A stretch of 64,000 nucleotides of DNA from Cristatella mucedo (taxonomy: Eukaryota > Bryozoa > Phylactolaemata > Cristatellidae). Each line of letters starts with the position of its first letter. Position 1 is the first letter of the stretch. Positions 46,901 through 58,699 of this stretch are shown here, one piece after another. Both the position numbers and the translations under genes were made by a program. Below the pieces are notes generated by a model that was not told where the DNA came from, ran no database searches, and was given only the letters and a program-made list of their open reading frames with translations. The DNA lies in NCBI GenBank assembly GCA_009760855.2, contig WPIO01000138.1:248001-312000 (forward strand), in the 5' to 3' direction.

Positions 46901-47113
46901 ACAGACAGAGAGGCAGTCAGACAGACAAACAGATAGATAGAGAGACAGACAGACAGATAGATTGACAGATATATTGACAGATAGAGAAAGTGATGGATCG
47001 ATAGAGAGAAATATAGAGATAGAGGAGAGAGAGAGAGAGAGAGGGAGAGAGAGAGAGAGAGGGGTGAGAGAGGGGGGAGAGAGAGAGAGCACGGCCGAGA
47101 GAAGGAGAGAGAA
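46901..47113. repeat. ACAG/GATA/GA-rich purine tract
   Basis: A mixture of ACAG, GATA and GA units on the + strand, grading into pure GA stretches interrupted by GGG. Confidence 0.9.
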
Positions 47114-47251
47114 ATGTGGCTGAATCTTAATTCCCATCAATTATTTTCCTTGCTTTGACTCTTCGGCAGTTGCAGCCCGACCATCCAGGGGCATTCACTA
47201 GGCTGTAGCCACCCCCTGCAGCACTGAGCCGAGCTGAGTGCCAGCAACTGC

Positions 47252-47404
47252 ATGAATCCCTCGACCGCCGGATCCATTTACAGCAATGGGCAGGTGACCG
47301 GCAAGGCAGCTGGCGTCGCCAGGACTAAGCCAAGGAGGAGCACGTTCTTGACCTTGCCTGAGGTGACCAAACGCAAAAGTCTAAAGGGGTTTGCCGGCAG
47401 CTAG
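47252..47404 (+). CDS. Small open frame of unknown status (50 codons)
   Basis: ATG 47252 to TAG 47404 gives a basic, Ser/Thr-rich peptide (MNPSTAGSIYSNGQVTGKAA... ending KSLKGFAGS). An in-frame TGA lies about 27 bases upstream. It matches no family I recognise and lies inside a Kv4 intron on the opposite strand. It may be chance; listed because its composition is more protein-like than its neighbours. Confidence 0.15.
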   Translation: MNPSTAGSIYSNGQVTGKAAGVARTKPRRSTFLTLPEVTKRKSLKGFAGS

Positions 47405-48929
47405 CTACCAGGTGTGTTTCTTTGGGTAACTCGATGGGGGCCACCGGAACTCAATTCCTCCATCAAAGGACGGTCTGCTGCTGCGCTCTTCCGATCCTTT
47501 CTGCAACAGTTCACACAGACAGTGAGCTGCTAGAAAGCAGCTGTTAAAGAATCTGCACAGCGGCCTGCAGTTCACTGCCTGCGCCTGGCACCCTGCTGCA
47601 GTGAACCCGTGCGGCCAATGGTGGGCAGCAATGAGCCACTGGGAGAGTTCTTAGCTGACAGCTGGCATCCTTATTGATTGACTCCCCAATTTTCATGCTG
47701 CTCTGGTATAAATCGATTAGCTGAAGACGTGAGTATCTTGATTCGTTCTTTGGTGCATATAAAGCTTATTTTGCTGATGGCCAACAGTCCTATTATCGAG
47801 ACTGCTGCTGAAAAGTAAAAATATGACGGAGGGGAGAGTAGGCTGATAGCAATATCAAATCTGGCCAGTCAACTGGAGTTGACTATCAGTTAAGGAGCAC
47901 ACATTGGGCCGTTAGGGAGGACAGTGGCCTGGGGTTAGAAGCCGTAGAAGAGCCGCGAGTTTCATCTACAGGAGGCCAGACCAGCGAATGTTCCTGTACA
48001 TGGGATTAGATCTGCAATTAATGCACAATTATAGTGTAAAGCCATAGTGTTTATTCGACATGAACTCTTGGGGATGGCAAGACATAATTGCTTCGTTGAC
48101 ATTGGTTTGGGGGGAGGGGGATTAGGATTTGGATTTGGATGTGGCCTAGGTTGCTGATATGGGCAATTTGCCCCCAACCCCTCTGGCTCTGCCACTGGTT
48201 AGAAGTGATGAGCGCATTTGCTATTGCGCTCACTTTCTAATTTAAAGCATTCACATGCTGTACAAGTGGGAGTGGTAGGCTTAGTAAACTCTGAAGTCAA
48301 ATACAGATCACAACCGAGCTAAATTGGACAGTCATGGATTTTCCAGATGTCACAAAGTTAGCCACTACATAAAAAGAACACGTTGCCTTTCTTCTCAATT
48401 TCTTGTTGCTCTTGACCGATTGAGAAGAGAGCAGAAAAACTGTTTTAAGTCACCTGATTCAATAGCATGGTGTGTATATGACAAGAGCCTTGGCTGCAGG
48501 ACTCAAACCCACAGCCTAGGTTGTGAAGTGAAGTGGGAGTACCCTACCCAGAATGACTGACTGGGCAGTGTCAGTACCTCTGTTGCTGAGCAGGCAGAGC
48601 TCTGGTATATGAACCCCCCCCCCCCCCTGCACAAGGATGCAGCCACCCCATAGCCTTACCTGATTGGGGAGAGCCGCATCTAGCTACAGGTATCGATCAG
48701 GGTCATATCTAGGGAGCTTTCAGCAAGGGTTCGGCCAGGGCTCAAGAATACCGAGCTAAACTACGACCTTGAGGAGTGTTAATAATGATAACTGGGCATT
48801 TGTATAGTGCTCTAAGAGAACGAATTCTCTTGCTATGCACTTTATATCTGCAGTACATGCAGTGTTAGCACGGATGAGCCATGTAAAGGACAATTTAAAT
48901 GGACCCAGCAAATGTGTCAAGGAACGAGA
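47405..48929. other. Intron DNA with a C run and a hairpin-tail remnant
   Basis: Holds a 14-C run at 48614-48627. At about 48785-48850 is a minus-strand LINE/SINE tail (gtgctctaagagaacgaatt, then ctcttgctatgcact). Otherwise nothing was seen. Confidence 0.5.
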
Positions 48930-49230
48930 AGTATAATTCATTTGTATAGCGCTGTCGTCAAGTCATGGAATGTCGTGACGTCAATCGGGAGTGAGTTGCA
49001 GGTTTTCAGAGCATGCGAACAAGACACTGTCTCCAAATGCTTGAAACCTGCATCTGAACAACACGAGTCCGACCGAAGGTGTGATGCCATGGCTAGCATG
49101 ACTGGGAAGTAGTTTGGATAGGCAAGCCGGAGCAGAGAATGAAGAGATCTCAAAGTAAGTGGCAAAACCCTACACAAGATCGGTGCCATCACTTCGAAAT
49201 TGGCTTGGAGAGGCATTTTGGCCCCTCTTT
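48930..49230 (-). mobile_element. LINE-A C-terminal fragment
   Basis: The minus strand has an open 92-codon frame with LTLRSLHSLLRLAYPNYFP, ASHLRSDSCCSDAG and LKTCNSLPIDVTTFHDLTTA, the last domain of the LINE-A protein. It is joined directly to a short tail (aattcatttgtatagcgct complement) with the normal 3' UTR deleted. Confidence 0.7.
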
Positions 49231-50750
49231 TAACTGGTTATTTTAGTTCATTCTTGTTTTAATGATTTTCCTAAACTGTTGGTTAAACTCTAAAAAAATA
49301 TTAGTTGGAAGCTGGTTTTTGATGGCGCGCCACACGAAAGCCTCTCTCGAGAAGCTAAGAAGAGGTTTCTACCCCTTTTTTGAGAGCCTGAAGCTGCCTG
49401 CCAGAGGTGCCTGATTAGCAAGCCCGGTAGCCCTGCCTTAAAAGAATTTACTCTTTAGCAGCAATAAGAAATATGATCGTCCCTGCAAAAAAATGTTAGC
49501 CCTCCCTAGAAACTGATATTGCACTGAAAGTCCATGCTGAAGACCACCCGAACTAGGAGCTTTGTAGCTCCGTCTTACAAGGCAGTCACTCCGTCTGAAG
49601 AAACACGGTGAAACCACGTGCCGAAGTCACACAGTCTGAAAAGCCCCCAGAGTTTCTCTATAAGTCTGGGAATATGAGCTAAGGGCTCAGTCGATCTTTC
49701 TCACTCGGCCCTGCTGTGGTCGGTCAGTGCAGGAGCTACTTGGATCAACATGGCTGGATTCTGACATCTTTAGGCAGCTTGCTACGCTTGCTATCGACAG
49801 ATTGTCTCCGAGATGCAGCCAAAAGAATTTGAAAACGTTTTTTCAGCGATTCCTCATCCGGAGGATTCCTTTGGCTCACACTCAAAGAGGCCGACTTGCA
49901 ACTAGAGCGTTGTAAGGCAACTGCACGAAATGCTATTGTAGTAGCCTCCTAGGCTAGATGACCCTCTCTCTAGGCATATAGAAAAGCTTTGCTGCAGCTT
50001 CGCCATCTGACAGGTCTCTTCAATAGCACTCTAATGCCTGATAGGCTGCATGGCAACCATGTAGCCACAACGCCAGAAAGAGGCTACCACCTTTCCATGT
50101 TGGAAGGATATGGCCAGCGAATGGAGGGCTTGAACAGCGGTGGCCGTCCGGGAATTATCCCTACAGCAAACCTATGTGGAACTTTATCCCCCCCCCCCCC
50201 ACTCCCCTTAGGCCCATCGCAATGCCTTTGGTTGCTGGGCCACAGCCCCTCTACTGCCAGCCGGCATACCTTTTTTCTGTGCATGCCACCCCCTACCCTT
50301 TTGGAGATGTGTCGCCACCTCTCACGAGCTTCTAGCTAGATCCCCTAGATTCAATAGGGTCGTGCCGTGGTCACTTGCTGAGGCTAGGAGATCTCATCGA
50401 ATCTCCACTTCCCACCAACTGTCCAGAGTGCTTACTGCAGGCCCAAGTCTCTCAAGCAGGTGCAGCTGCCGGTGGTGGTGGGGGGAGGACTTGCAGTTGC
50501 CCTTTCTCGACAATGAACCGATGGATGCATTAACTGAATCATCCTAATGAGTATGCCTGTAAGAACTCGGCTGGGCAGCTAAATTGATCACCCTTTACTA
50601 GCTCTGCTGCATAGCTTGTGAGCTTGGTAGCATACAACTCCTTAGGCGTGGAGCCGTGGGTGTCAGAGCCAGGTAGGGGGTCTTCATTCCTCGATTCACA
50701 TTTTGCAAGCTTCATAGAGAACAAGGTGCTCCAGCGAAGTTGCCGCCCTG
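49231..50750. other. Intron DNA, nothing recognised
   Basis: Includes a 13-C run at 50188-50200. Frames at 49989-50339 and nearby have no match. Confidence 0.45.
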
Positions 50751-50905
50751 GTCTAGCCCATGGCTAGCGGTGCTAGCCTTCAACGGCTGGGGTCAAGGTG
50801 AACATGCTAGATGACCGAGATCCCGGGCTCGAACCTTGCAGCATTTTCAAAGCACCTGGACAGAGATTAAATTATCCTAAGGCTCTATATTAATACCTAT
50901 GAGTT
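50751..50905 (+). mobile_element. SINE-B
   Basis: The head ggctggggtcaaggtgaaca is followed by gaccgagatcccgggctcga (B box gggctcgaacc), then a decayed hairpin (aaagcacctggacagagatt, aaattatcctaaggctctat) and a tail. Confidence 0.65.
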
Positions 50906-51164
50906 ATGGGAAGACGAAGGAGCGGCATCTGCAAAGTCTGTTTACTTGAATGACCGATCCTCAGAGGTCTGTGGTCTTCAGGTTGGCCTTCAGGTGTGGA
51001 GAGCTTTATTTCCTCAAAATCTCTTCTTATCTCGTTGAATGTCAGACCTTCATCGTGGCATAAGCAGTAGGAGATGAAGACTGCTGTCACATTACCGTGA
51101 ATATTGCTGCTGGCAATCGTTGTTGTGTAGGTATTTGCAGGTATATTTGTAGGTAGCTAGCCAC

Positions 51165-51305
51165 TGATTATCAGAGCCCGACACCACTGTACGCTTGTAA
51201 GTCTTGACCCAGATCGCAGGTTTAAGTCCTGCTGCCTGCAATTCTCTACTACCAGCTACTAGCAGTCGAAAGTGCATCTGGCAATAAAGCATTGCCCACT
51301 AAAAG
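51165..51305 (+). mobile_element. SINE-C-like tRNA-derived fragment
   Basis: A B-box-like caggtttaagtcctgctgcc precedes a body ending gcatctggcaataaagcatt gcccact. A similar end occurs near 11905-11960. Only two partial copies were found. Confidence 0.35.
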
Positions 51306-51521
51306 AGAGATAAAAGCCGCTGGGTCTTCTACCACTTCGTGTATCATACTGACTCCTTAAGGCTGTCCAATCTGCTGGTCTTTAAGTTTTTTTTACAACA
51401 ATTCATGAGACATGTAGAGACTGTTAACACAGCACGCTGGCTTGGAGCATGGGCTGCACTTCATTCTGTCGTGTGTGTTCTACTCTGCAGCCAAAAGCCA
51501 GCCCCCAACCACCATGTACCC

Positions 51522-51522
51522 C

Positions 51523-51573
<51 letters not shown>
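51522..51573. repeat. (CT)n microsatellite
   Basis: About 24 CT units with one TAT interruption. Confidence 0.95.
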
Positions 51574-51576
<3 letters not shown>

Positions 51577-51596
51577 GCCTCTCTCTCGGTCACTTT

Positions 51597-51776
<180 letters not shown>

Positions 51777-51811
51777 TCCTCCCTCTTCCTCCCTCTTCCT
51801 CCCTCTCTCAC

Positions 51812-51974
51812 CTGCTGGGCCTTGCGTTTGTCGGCACGCTGATTCTGCTGGTAGATGCGGCTGAAGTTGGACACGATGACGGGCACGGGCAGTGCGATGA
51901 CCAGCACGCCACTGAGAGCGCAGACACCGCCCACCAGCTTGCCGACGATGGTTGTTGGCACCACGTCGCCATAT
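51812..51974 (-). CDS. KCND/Shal: Kv4/Shal channel exon: selectivity filter (YGD) and S6
   Basis: A 163-nt exon: acceptor TTTCTCTCTGCTTCTTCCAG, donor CAG|GTGAGA. It starts with the third base of the first filter Gly codon (GG|A), so the GYG filter is split by a phase-2 intron. It encodes 54 residues: [16 protein letters not shown] (end of the pore), [20 protein letters not shown] (S6 with the PVP hinge), and [17 protein letters not shown]. The last segment is diagnostic of Kv4/Shal; Shaker and Shaw differ there. Kv4 channels carry fast-inactivating A-type K+ current at the plasma membrane, normally with KChIP and DPP partners. The preceding exon (T1, S1-S5) was not found up to 64000. Confidence 0.96.
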
Positions 51975-54004
51975 CTGGAAGAAGCAGAGAGAAAGTGCTG
52001 CACATTGTATTATGCCATGGTAACTGGGGGGCTTGCGAGTGCTGGTGGAAATGCTTGAAGCCAGTTCCTCGTTCTTCATTCACGCATGCCAGCTTTCAAC
52101 GAGACCTTTTCTATGCTGCTTTTTCTACAGGGGGCAACTCGTGCACATGCCTTCCCAGTACCAGACAGCATTTGCTGCCATTAAAGAGCACGTGCCGAGC
52201 AGCTGCCAAAGCAGCCGTGGACTACGACAGGCTGCAAAAGTGCCTCGGCCAGCCGGCGCTGCGATGAAAGGCTGCTGCATGCTGCTCCTTCGTCCTCTGA
52301 GGAATGTGTGAGCTCTAAAGATTCTCCCGAGAGCACTAAATAGAGGCCCACTGGAAGCTTCAAATCCACTACCACCCCTTCCCAAAAAAAATCTTGTTCA
52401 CCCATCGAGAAAAATATTGTACTGGCATGCAAATTGGCCTTGACCCATGCCGAGTCCGAGTCCTGTGATCCAGCCTGGTCACCACTGTTCCACGTGTCTA
52501 TCGAAGTAGATGGCTTTTTTCAAACAATGGCAGAGGAAAAAGTGCAGAAACGATTAAATGACCAGTGAACTGATTCGCACAGATGCCAATTAGGGACCAA
52601 GTGGTCTGGTGGCCATCTCACCCAATACTTGTTACTTGGCTACAGCCTGGCGATTCACAGCTGAAGAACTGAGAAGGCCTAGATTAGTTTCTAGGTAATA
52701 CCTTAACTTCTGCACGTGCAGATTAGCGGCTGCAGGTGCAGAGTTCTGATCACCGACAGAGTGCGCACCTGAAATGTGCCAATTGCCACTTATGCAGGCT
52801 GCAGCTGACCCCCAGTTTCGGCGAAAAGCAAGGCTCAACTTCGGGCTGCTTGATAGTAAGGATATGAGCAGCCAGCCGTAATTTCAATATTCAGAGGCCC
52901 GAAAGCCGTCTGCCGTGGGACTGAATGTCAAGAAAAGACTTTTGCATGGAGCATGAACCGAGTCTGCAATCCCTGAGGTACCCGGACGGTGCCGTACCGA
53001 TTGAGCTGGTGACATCATCGAGACAGCCCTTCCTACTGCACTGGCGCATGGCTGCAACGCCTCGGGCTTCCTACGGACACTTACGTGCTCAATCCGTATT
53101 CTTGCGCTCATTGTGAACGAATATTCATATTAGTCAGCACACATTTTTGGCACCAGATACAATCAGTACGTGCTCAGTGGCCAGTGGCCTGAGAGCAATA
53201 TACATATAAATGCTGCACGACTTTCGCGGCTTCAGGCAAGTAGGGGGAAACCCCGACGAGCAGTGCACCACGTCTGTGGAAATCCTAGATAGCTGAATAC
53301 GTAATATCACCTTAGCAAGATGACCTTAGCTGCAGATGCAAGAAAAGCAGTAACTCCAAAAAACCGGGAGGCACGCACCTTCGCCCAGTGGCCGTTTCGC
53401 CGAGTACTTGGGCTGTCGAAAGAAGTTTTCGCTAGGAGACCTTGAGTCGGTGCAGCAAGAGAAATGTGTGTGCTTGCTGCGTTCGTGCACCATTCACTCT
53501 TGGGCACCTTTGAATTTAAGGTAATTTTCTGCTCGATCGGGCTGCTTCGAGCTGACCAGAAACCGCCTAGCCAAGTAAAACAAAGCCGGGTTTTTCTAAA
53601 TGCAGCAGCTGCCTACTCCCTCTGTAGGAGGCCCACCGCCAATGCCAAAGACAGCTTGCCTGGTCGAAGCGCTGCCGGTCGCCTCGATGGCTGAACTACT
53701 GGCTGTACAGCCAGCCGAAGCCGATCTATCAAGACAGCCGGCAATGCTGCCACTTGCTCGTGTAGACCCCGAAAGCCTGGTCCGGCCACCGGCTAGTCCT
53801 CGCGGACAGTGTTCAGTTACCCAGTGAATTTAGCAGCACCGCTTTGCTCGGAGTTTCATCTTGGCACATGTCGTACCCGAGGCTATGCCGCCGGGTTTCC
53901 TTGTGCCCCCTCACGCTGCATGGGGGCGGTGGCCATCAAGGCGAAGCTTGCACATTGGGCCAGCCTTCACGACGGCGCTTGCTGGGTTGGCATGGCTAAT
54001 GATG
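51975..54004. other. Probable upstream Kv4 intron, nothing recognised
   Basis: No S5/pore sequence or other domain appears on the minus strand. Numerous short overlapping frames are unsupported. Confidence 0.45.
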
Positions 54005-54185
54005 TCGTCGATTACTGCGCTGGTACGTCCAGTGGTTAAGGCGCTCTCCCCCAGCCCCCCCCCCCCCGATCAAGGTCAGGCCGAGTGTTGTGAGCCGGTG
54101 GTGTCGTCTGTGAAGCTTGTGAATAGAGAGAGATTTAGTTCTCTTAGGGGGCCTACTAATCAATTATATTTACAAATGAATTATA
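54005..54185 (+). mobile_element. SINE-B with a C run
   Basis: The A box ctggtacgtccagtggttaa is followed by a 13-C run (54055-54067), then gatcaaggtcaggccgagtg, gtgaatagagagagatttag, ttctcttagggggcc and an aaatgaattatat tail. Confidence 0.7.
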
Positions 54186-54759
54186 TTCATCACTTACGGC
54201 TGGTCTTGTGAGGCATGCAGAAAATCCAAACCTGCCACGTTGCCTGAGCCGATTCTAGCCCCCCTCACCATTTCGTTTGGACAGCGGTGGGAAATGTTTG
54301 CTGTTGACTTGCTGCAGCTTCCGATGTCTTCGCGTAGGCTACTTGCTTGTCCTGCGGGACTACTGCACTAAATGGTTGAAAGCTGTACCACTGTGCGACA
54401 CCAAGCAGCTCATGCAGCTGGTGAGACTTTGCAGCTGTTTGCACTGTTCTCGCTAGGTTCAGGTCCCCCGAAGCTCCTTTGCTCCGACCTTGGCGCCTAG
54501 TTTCGAAAGCAAAATGGTCCACAGGCTTTGCTTTCTATACTTCGGCACGATAACAAAGTGCAACAAATTGTGTACCACCCTCGAGGTGATGGGTGGTCGA
54601 GCGAATAAATGAGACAATCATGCACCCACACCTGTTCCTCCCACTCCCCTCTCCCGGCTCAGCAAGACGATGCTGCCGTGGTTAAGGTGTGCATATAAAA
54701 CGACCACTCACTGCACCGTCGCTCTCAGCTGGCTGACGTGGCATCGTGCACGACGGCCG
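54186..54759. other. No feature recognised
   Basis: Moderately GC-rich DNA; the frames present have no match. Confidence 0.45.
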
Positions 54760-55305
54760 CGTAGCGCACATCACCGCGAGCAGCCTACGCAGAGCAAAGT
54801 TCTTATGCTGGCCCGAAAGGCCCGCCACAGCTTGGCTCCTTCGTACCTAGCTGAACTGAGCTCAGTTCAGCTAGGAGGCTGAAACCGGTTTCAGCCTCTT
54901 TGCACCCCTTGGGTCCTGTGTGGACAATAAATCAGCTGCTCCATTCCTCCTCCGCTTAAAGACCGTTAGCACCAGAATCTTTAGCTCTGCAGGTCCAAGA
55001 CTGTGGTACTTGCTTCCACAATTCTTACGCAATGACAACTGCTCTCCTGCTGCCGACTATGGTGCATCCTTTTCAACGGTCCTGAGCTGCTTCTTCCATG
55101 CTACTCACAACCTCAACTGCTCTCCTGAATCTGCTATGCTTTCCACTTTCTCTGTGTTTCGTGAGACAAAGTCTGTTGGCTACCGAATGCCTACCGAAAG
55201 CCGCTTAGGCTGTGAGTGCCCTATAAAAACTCTCCTGCATAACACTCACGTGGTCTTTATGGCTTTGTGGAGTTACAAATGGAGATGCATTACATTACAT
55301 TACTG
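54760..55305 (+). mobile_element. LINE-B 3' fragment with a palindromic scar
   Basis: KVLMLARKARHSLAPSYLAE (54798-54857) is followed by the palindromes at 54846-54898. DNKSAAPFLLRLKTVSTRIF, AGPRLWYLLPQFLRNDN and VGYRMPTESRLGCE then run to about 55235. The tail is atggagatgcattacattac at 55276-55297. Apart from the scar the frame is mostly open, so the copy is fairly young. Confidence 0.85.
54846..54898. repeat. Two abutting perfect palindromes (30 bp and 24 bp)
   Basis: 54846-54875 is a perfect palindrome centred on GAG/CTC (arms CCTAGCTGAACTGAG). 54875-54898 is a second perfect palindrome (arms GAGGCTGAAACC). They share base 54875. Other LINE-B copies lack the extra ~26 bp, which consist of the reverse complements of the two flanks. 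Confidence 0.95.
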
Positions 55306-55466
55306 AGCAAAGCAAGTCACAGCCGCACGTTGTGGGCAAGGCTTCGAAAGAACTTGTTGCTGCAGACAAGAAGAGCGCAGCATGGCATCAGCTGCCCGGC
55401 TGGTTCGACTGGCCCTTCCGAATCCGAAACTGCTGCCTGCCACGTGACTGCTGAACAAGAAGGGCA

Positions 55467-55501
<35 letters not shown>

Positions 55502-56395
55502 AACCTCGCTTGCACGCACGCAAGCTTGTAGCTCTGGCCGTCACGAGGCAGTGCGCCCTGAGTGGCCGGCCTGCCAAACACAAAGGACCTTCTGGGAAAG
55601 AGAGAAGGGACGCGTGGCACCCGGTGGCCGAGAAATGCGGCTGCTGCTGCAGTGGCGGCAGCGAGGCGGACTGGCCGGACGGCAGCCGACAGACAGCGCC
55701 AAGGATTGCTTCGCACGACAGGGCTCGCTTCGGTGCACATACGATGTCAGATCTCGCACGACCCCTCCCGTCTTGGCGTGAGGTCAGACAGAGACAGAGA
55801 CACGAAGGGCAAGCTGCCTGAGTAGATTACCACTTAGACACACACAGACACACAACTAGCCTCTGTGTGATATTAACTTCGATGGCCGGTCAAGCAGGAG
55901 CTTCCGGTTGCCGGATACCAGCTCAGGTCTGCTATGACTAGGTCAGACCAATACTAGAGGTGATAATTCCATTAGTTTTGTTTGCTTATGCCGTTAACAC
56001 AACTGCAAAGACTCGAGCCACATTAAACGACCGGCTGCCAGCTCCAGCCTTAGGTGGGCGGCACTTACAATTACCACCACAAAAGGCTGTGGTGCCTGTG
56101 TATACTGTGAGTATTTGGACACTGATGAGTCCTTCCCACTAGCCCAGCAGCCAGTGCCAATGAGAGCCTGCTTGCAGGGCATGGCAGCCACTGCAGTAAC
56201 TGTGGCACCTTGCTCGTCATTGCCACGTGGTCGACACACTGACAGCAATGGCTGAGCACGGCTGGAGCCTGCAAGGCTACACTGGCTCCAGACGATTCTA
56301 CCCGACGAAGCCTCCGGGGGGCCCCCCCCCCCCGTCGAGCCTGGCCAGCACAGCCAGGAAGCTCGAAGCAGCTGACGGCATAACTTGTGCCCCGC
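55306..56395. other. GC-rich DNA, nothing recognised
   Basis: Contains (GA)n at 55467-55500 and a 12-C run at 56322-56333. Bases 55500-55830 are CpG-rich and carry frames on both strands with no family match. Confidence 0.45.
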
Positions 56396-56656
56396 ATGAC
56401 CAGCGACCAGTACGTGCAGGGAAAATATTACTCCGACCCCAATTCGTCGGAAAGCTTGCTAGGTACTCAGGCCGGCTGCAGCAGCGATGGTGGCAGCATG
56501 TGCCGAGAACAGACCACTCCAGCTGCTGCTGCTGCAGCCGTGCAGCCTTCTTCAGCAGCGTGTGTGGTAGCAGAAGAAGGGGATGAGGAAGGAAGCCCTA
56601 AGCCGATAGCTCACCCTGCATGTACGAGCTCACCCTGCTTGTGCTCGCTCCAGTGA
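56396..56656 (+). CDS. Open frame of unknown function (86 codons)
   Basis: ATG 56396 follows an in-frame TAA 15 bases upstream. The peptide begins MTSDQYVQGKYYSDPNSSES, continues with a Ser/Gly-rich part, a short poly-Ala (CTG/GCT repeat DNA) and an acidic EEGDEEGS patch, and ends at TGA 56656. It could be the N-terminus of a disordered nuclear or cytoplasmic protein or simply a chance frame. No domain or good downstream donor was identified. Confidence 0.2.
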   Translation: MTSDQYVQGKYYSDPNSSESLLGTQAGCSSDGGSMCREQTTPAAAAAAVQPSSAACVVAEEGDEEGSPKPIAHPACTSSPCLCSLQ

Positions 56657-57309
56657 TCATGTGAGCTTGCATGCGCCTGCCTCTGCCACCGCTGCTGCTG
56701 CTGCCACCACCGCCGCCGGCACTGCCTCTGCCACTGATGCTGTTGCAGCTTCTGATGCTGATGCTGCCTGTTCACATCTGGTCTGGTGAGGTGAAGTGCA
56801 TTCGGGGCCTGCTACGCTCTGTTGGTCTTGGCGATTCGCTCGCTAGATGCGGCAATTAGCAGCATCGAGTGTGGTCATGTCTGCTAAGCAGCAGCGTGTA
56901 ACAAGCATGACAGAGTGTGCCCAGCATGGCTGCTGCAGGGAGACTTCTTTGTGTTGCCAGAAAGGATCGCCTGGTCAAGAGAGAGAGTGACAAGCATCAC
57001 ATGCTCAAACTACTCCTTCAAGTCTCCAATTTATCTTCATTCATGCAAGTTATAATCTAACAGCAGCTGATGCCATGGCTGACGATCAAATGTGCATGGC
57101 CACGACCGACGATCAAATGTGAGTGGCACTGCTAAGGATGACACAACAGATTGCATGATGACCACCCTGCCCCCCCCCATTCAGGGCTGTTAATCGGCTG
57201 ACCGCAAAGTGGCCACCTGGGTACTTCCTGTGCCCAAGATAGGATGAATGCCTGTGGCTGAGCGAATGCACGTGCGCATGCCTGGGGCGCATGCCTGGGA
57301 ATACGATAC
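56657..57309. other. GC-rich triplet-repeat-like DNA
   Basis: 56680-56770 is dense in CTG/CCG/CTC triplets, giving Leu/Pro-only frames. A 12-bp direct repeat (acgatcaaatgt) occurs at about 57083 and 57109. Confidence 0.45.
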
Positions 57310-57690
57310 ATCGATCTGTTGGCTATCGAATGCACCGAAAAGCTGCTTAGAGATTCTGGGTGCGCCCCACAAAACTCTCCCATGTAACATCCACACTGCG
57401 TTTGTGGTGTTAGGTTACTGTGTCTCCGGTGGCAGCAGCGCTAGTGGAGTCTCTGCGAGCGGGCGAACGTGAGTGGTGAACGAGACTTCCCCGAGCGGGT
57501 ACCAGCTGGGGCTGACAGACTCACCACAGATATGGGAGTGCCTCTGTGGTGGGCCACATGCTTACGTCAAAGGCTCAACCACTGCAGGCTGGGCACACAT
57601 CGTGGCCAAGAAGCCACAGGTGCACGCAACAGTGGCTTTGTGTGGAGTTACAGACGGAGGACTGAGATGCATTACATCGATGTGCCTGTG
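57310..57690 (+). mobile_element. LINE-B 3' end, split
   Basis: ctgttggctatcgaatgcac to aaactctcccatgtaacatc (57316-57395) matches the LINE-B end. The final tail (ggagttacagacggaggact, then gagatgcattacatcg) lies at 57645-57682, about 220 bp further on. Unrelated DNA separates them. Confidence 0.55.
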
Positions 57691-58103
57691 CATATCAGCT
57701 TGGAGTGAGGGAAATCTCACAAGACAGTGTGGTACCTTGCAAAGCCTACCGTTACAGAACAGCAGATCATTACTGCTGCACACACGCCTTACTCGGAATG
57801 CAGCAGGGTCAGCAGCACTCGATCGCCTGCAGACGAAGTCATCGTTGCTGCTGCTCTGAGCTGCTCAGCAGACCATCGTGTGGTGACGACGGCTGAGTGA
57901 GAAGCAAGCTATAGCTATCCACAAAAAGGGGCCTGCGTATGTAGAGGGTACGTGCATGCACATGCATGCTCCTACATAAAGGCATGCGTGGTATATATAC
58001 ATGCACTAATACTGCATTTACAGTACATGTAAACCACATGCATGTGTGCCTACATACAGCGTGTACATGGATATATATAATTCATTTATATATACATATA
58101 TAT
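57691..58103. other. No feature recognised
   Basis: Contains CATG/TATA-rich DNA at 57950-58100, including a duplicated tataattcatttatata that is probably a repeated SINE-B tail. Confidence 0.45.
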
Positions 58104-58240
58104 AATTCATTTATATAGCGCCCCAAGAGAACTTAATCTCTATTCAGGCGCTTTACATATGCCTCGGGGCTTGAGCCCACGACCTCAGTCAGACCTTGGT
58201 CGGGGTGAGCACCTTAACCGCTAGACCAAACCAGCTCGGC
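58104..58240 (-). mobile_element. SINE-B, best preserved copy
   Basis: Minus strand: the A box TGGTCTAGCGG is at 58228-58218 and the B box GGGCTCAAGCC at 58178-58168. The 3' hairpin (AAAGCGCCTGAATAGAGA, TTAAGTTCTCTTGGGGCGCT) is followed by a TATAAATGAATTATA tail. The hairpin and tail are the same as in LINE-A at 62606-62660. Confidence 0.9.
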
Positions 58241-58699
58241 TAACTTCGCAGAGAAGCTTCGGGGGGGGGGAGGGGGCACTTGAGGCCTTGGTTGCTCGTG
58301 CAATATCACACATATGCACCAGCAGCCAGCATGTGCTGAAGATAGCCAACAGTGGTTTTGGTCAACGACTGCCAGAGGCCTCCAGATTGTTATCTCTACT
58401 AATTAAAGCAAGGAAGTCCGGCAGTCCGGCACGTGGCAAGATGGCACACTTCCGGCATGCAGCAAGATGGGGGAAAGTTGTCTTCCGTGACCATACGATG
58501 ATTACTTCTACTATGATTCAGCGAAGCATGTCCACGGCGGTGAGCTCTTGCCAACAAATAACGGAGATGTTAAGGATTAGCCAAGACCTTTTGCGATTCA
58601 CCACTGCAGGGCACAGCAATAACCGGAGCAATAGCCGAGTGTTCACCCGACACCTCCACAGCTGGTGATGGTCTACGGCTGCGTGGTCGGTCAAAAAAC
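58241..58699. other. No feature recognised
   Basis: Starts with a 10-G run at 58261-58270. A 126-codon + frame (58288-58668) has no match. Confidence 0.45.

Noticed and set aside
48614-48627. C/G homopolymer runs of 10-14 (also 29563, 50188, 54055, 56322, 58261) as a special signal
   Set aside because: They are scattered, without common flanks, and may partly be sequencing or assembly length errors.
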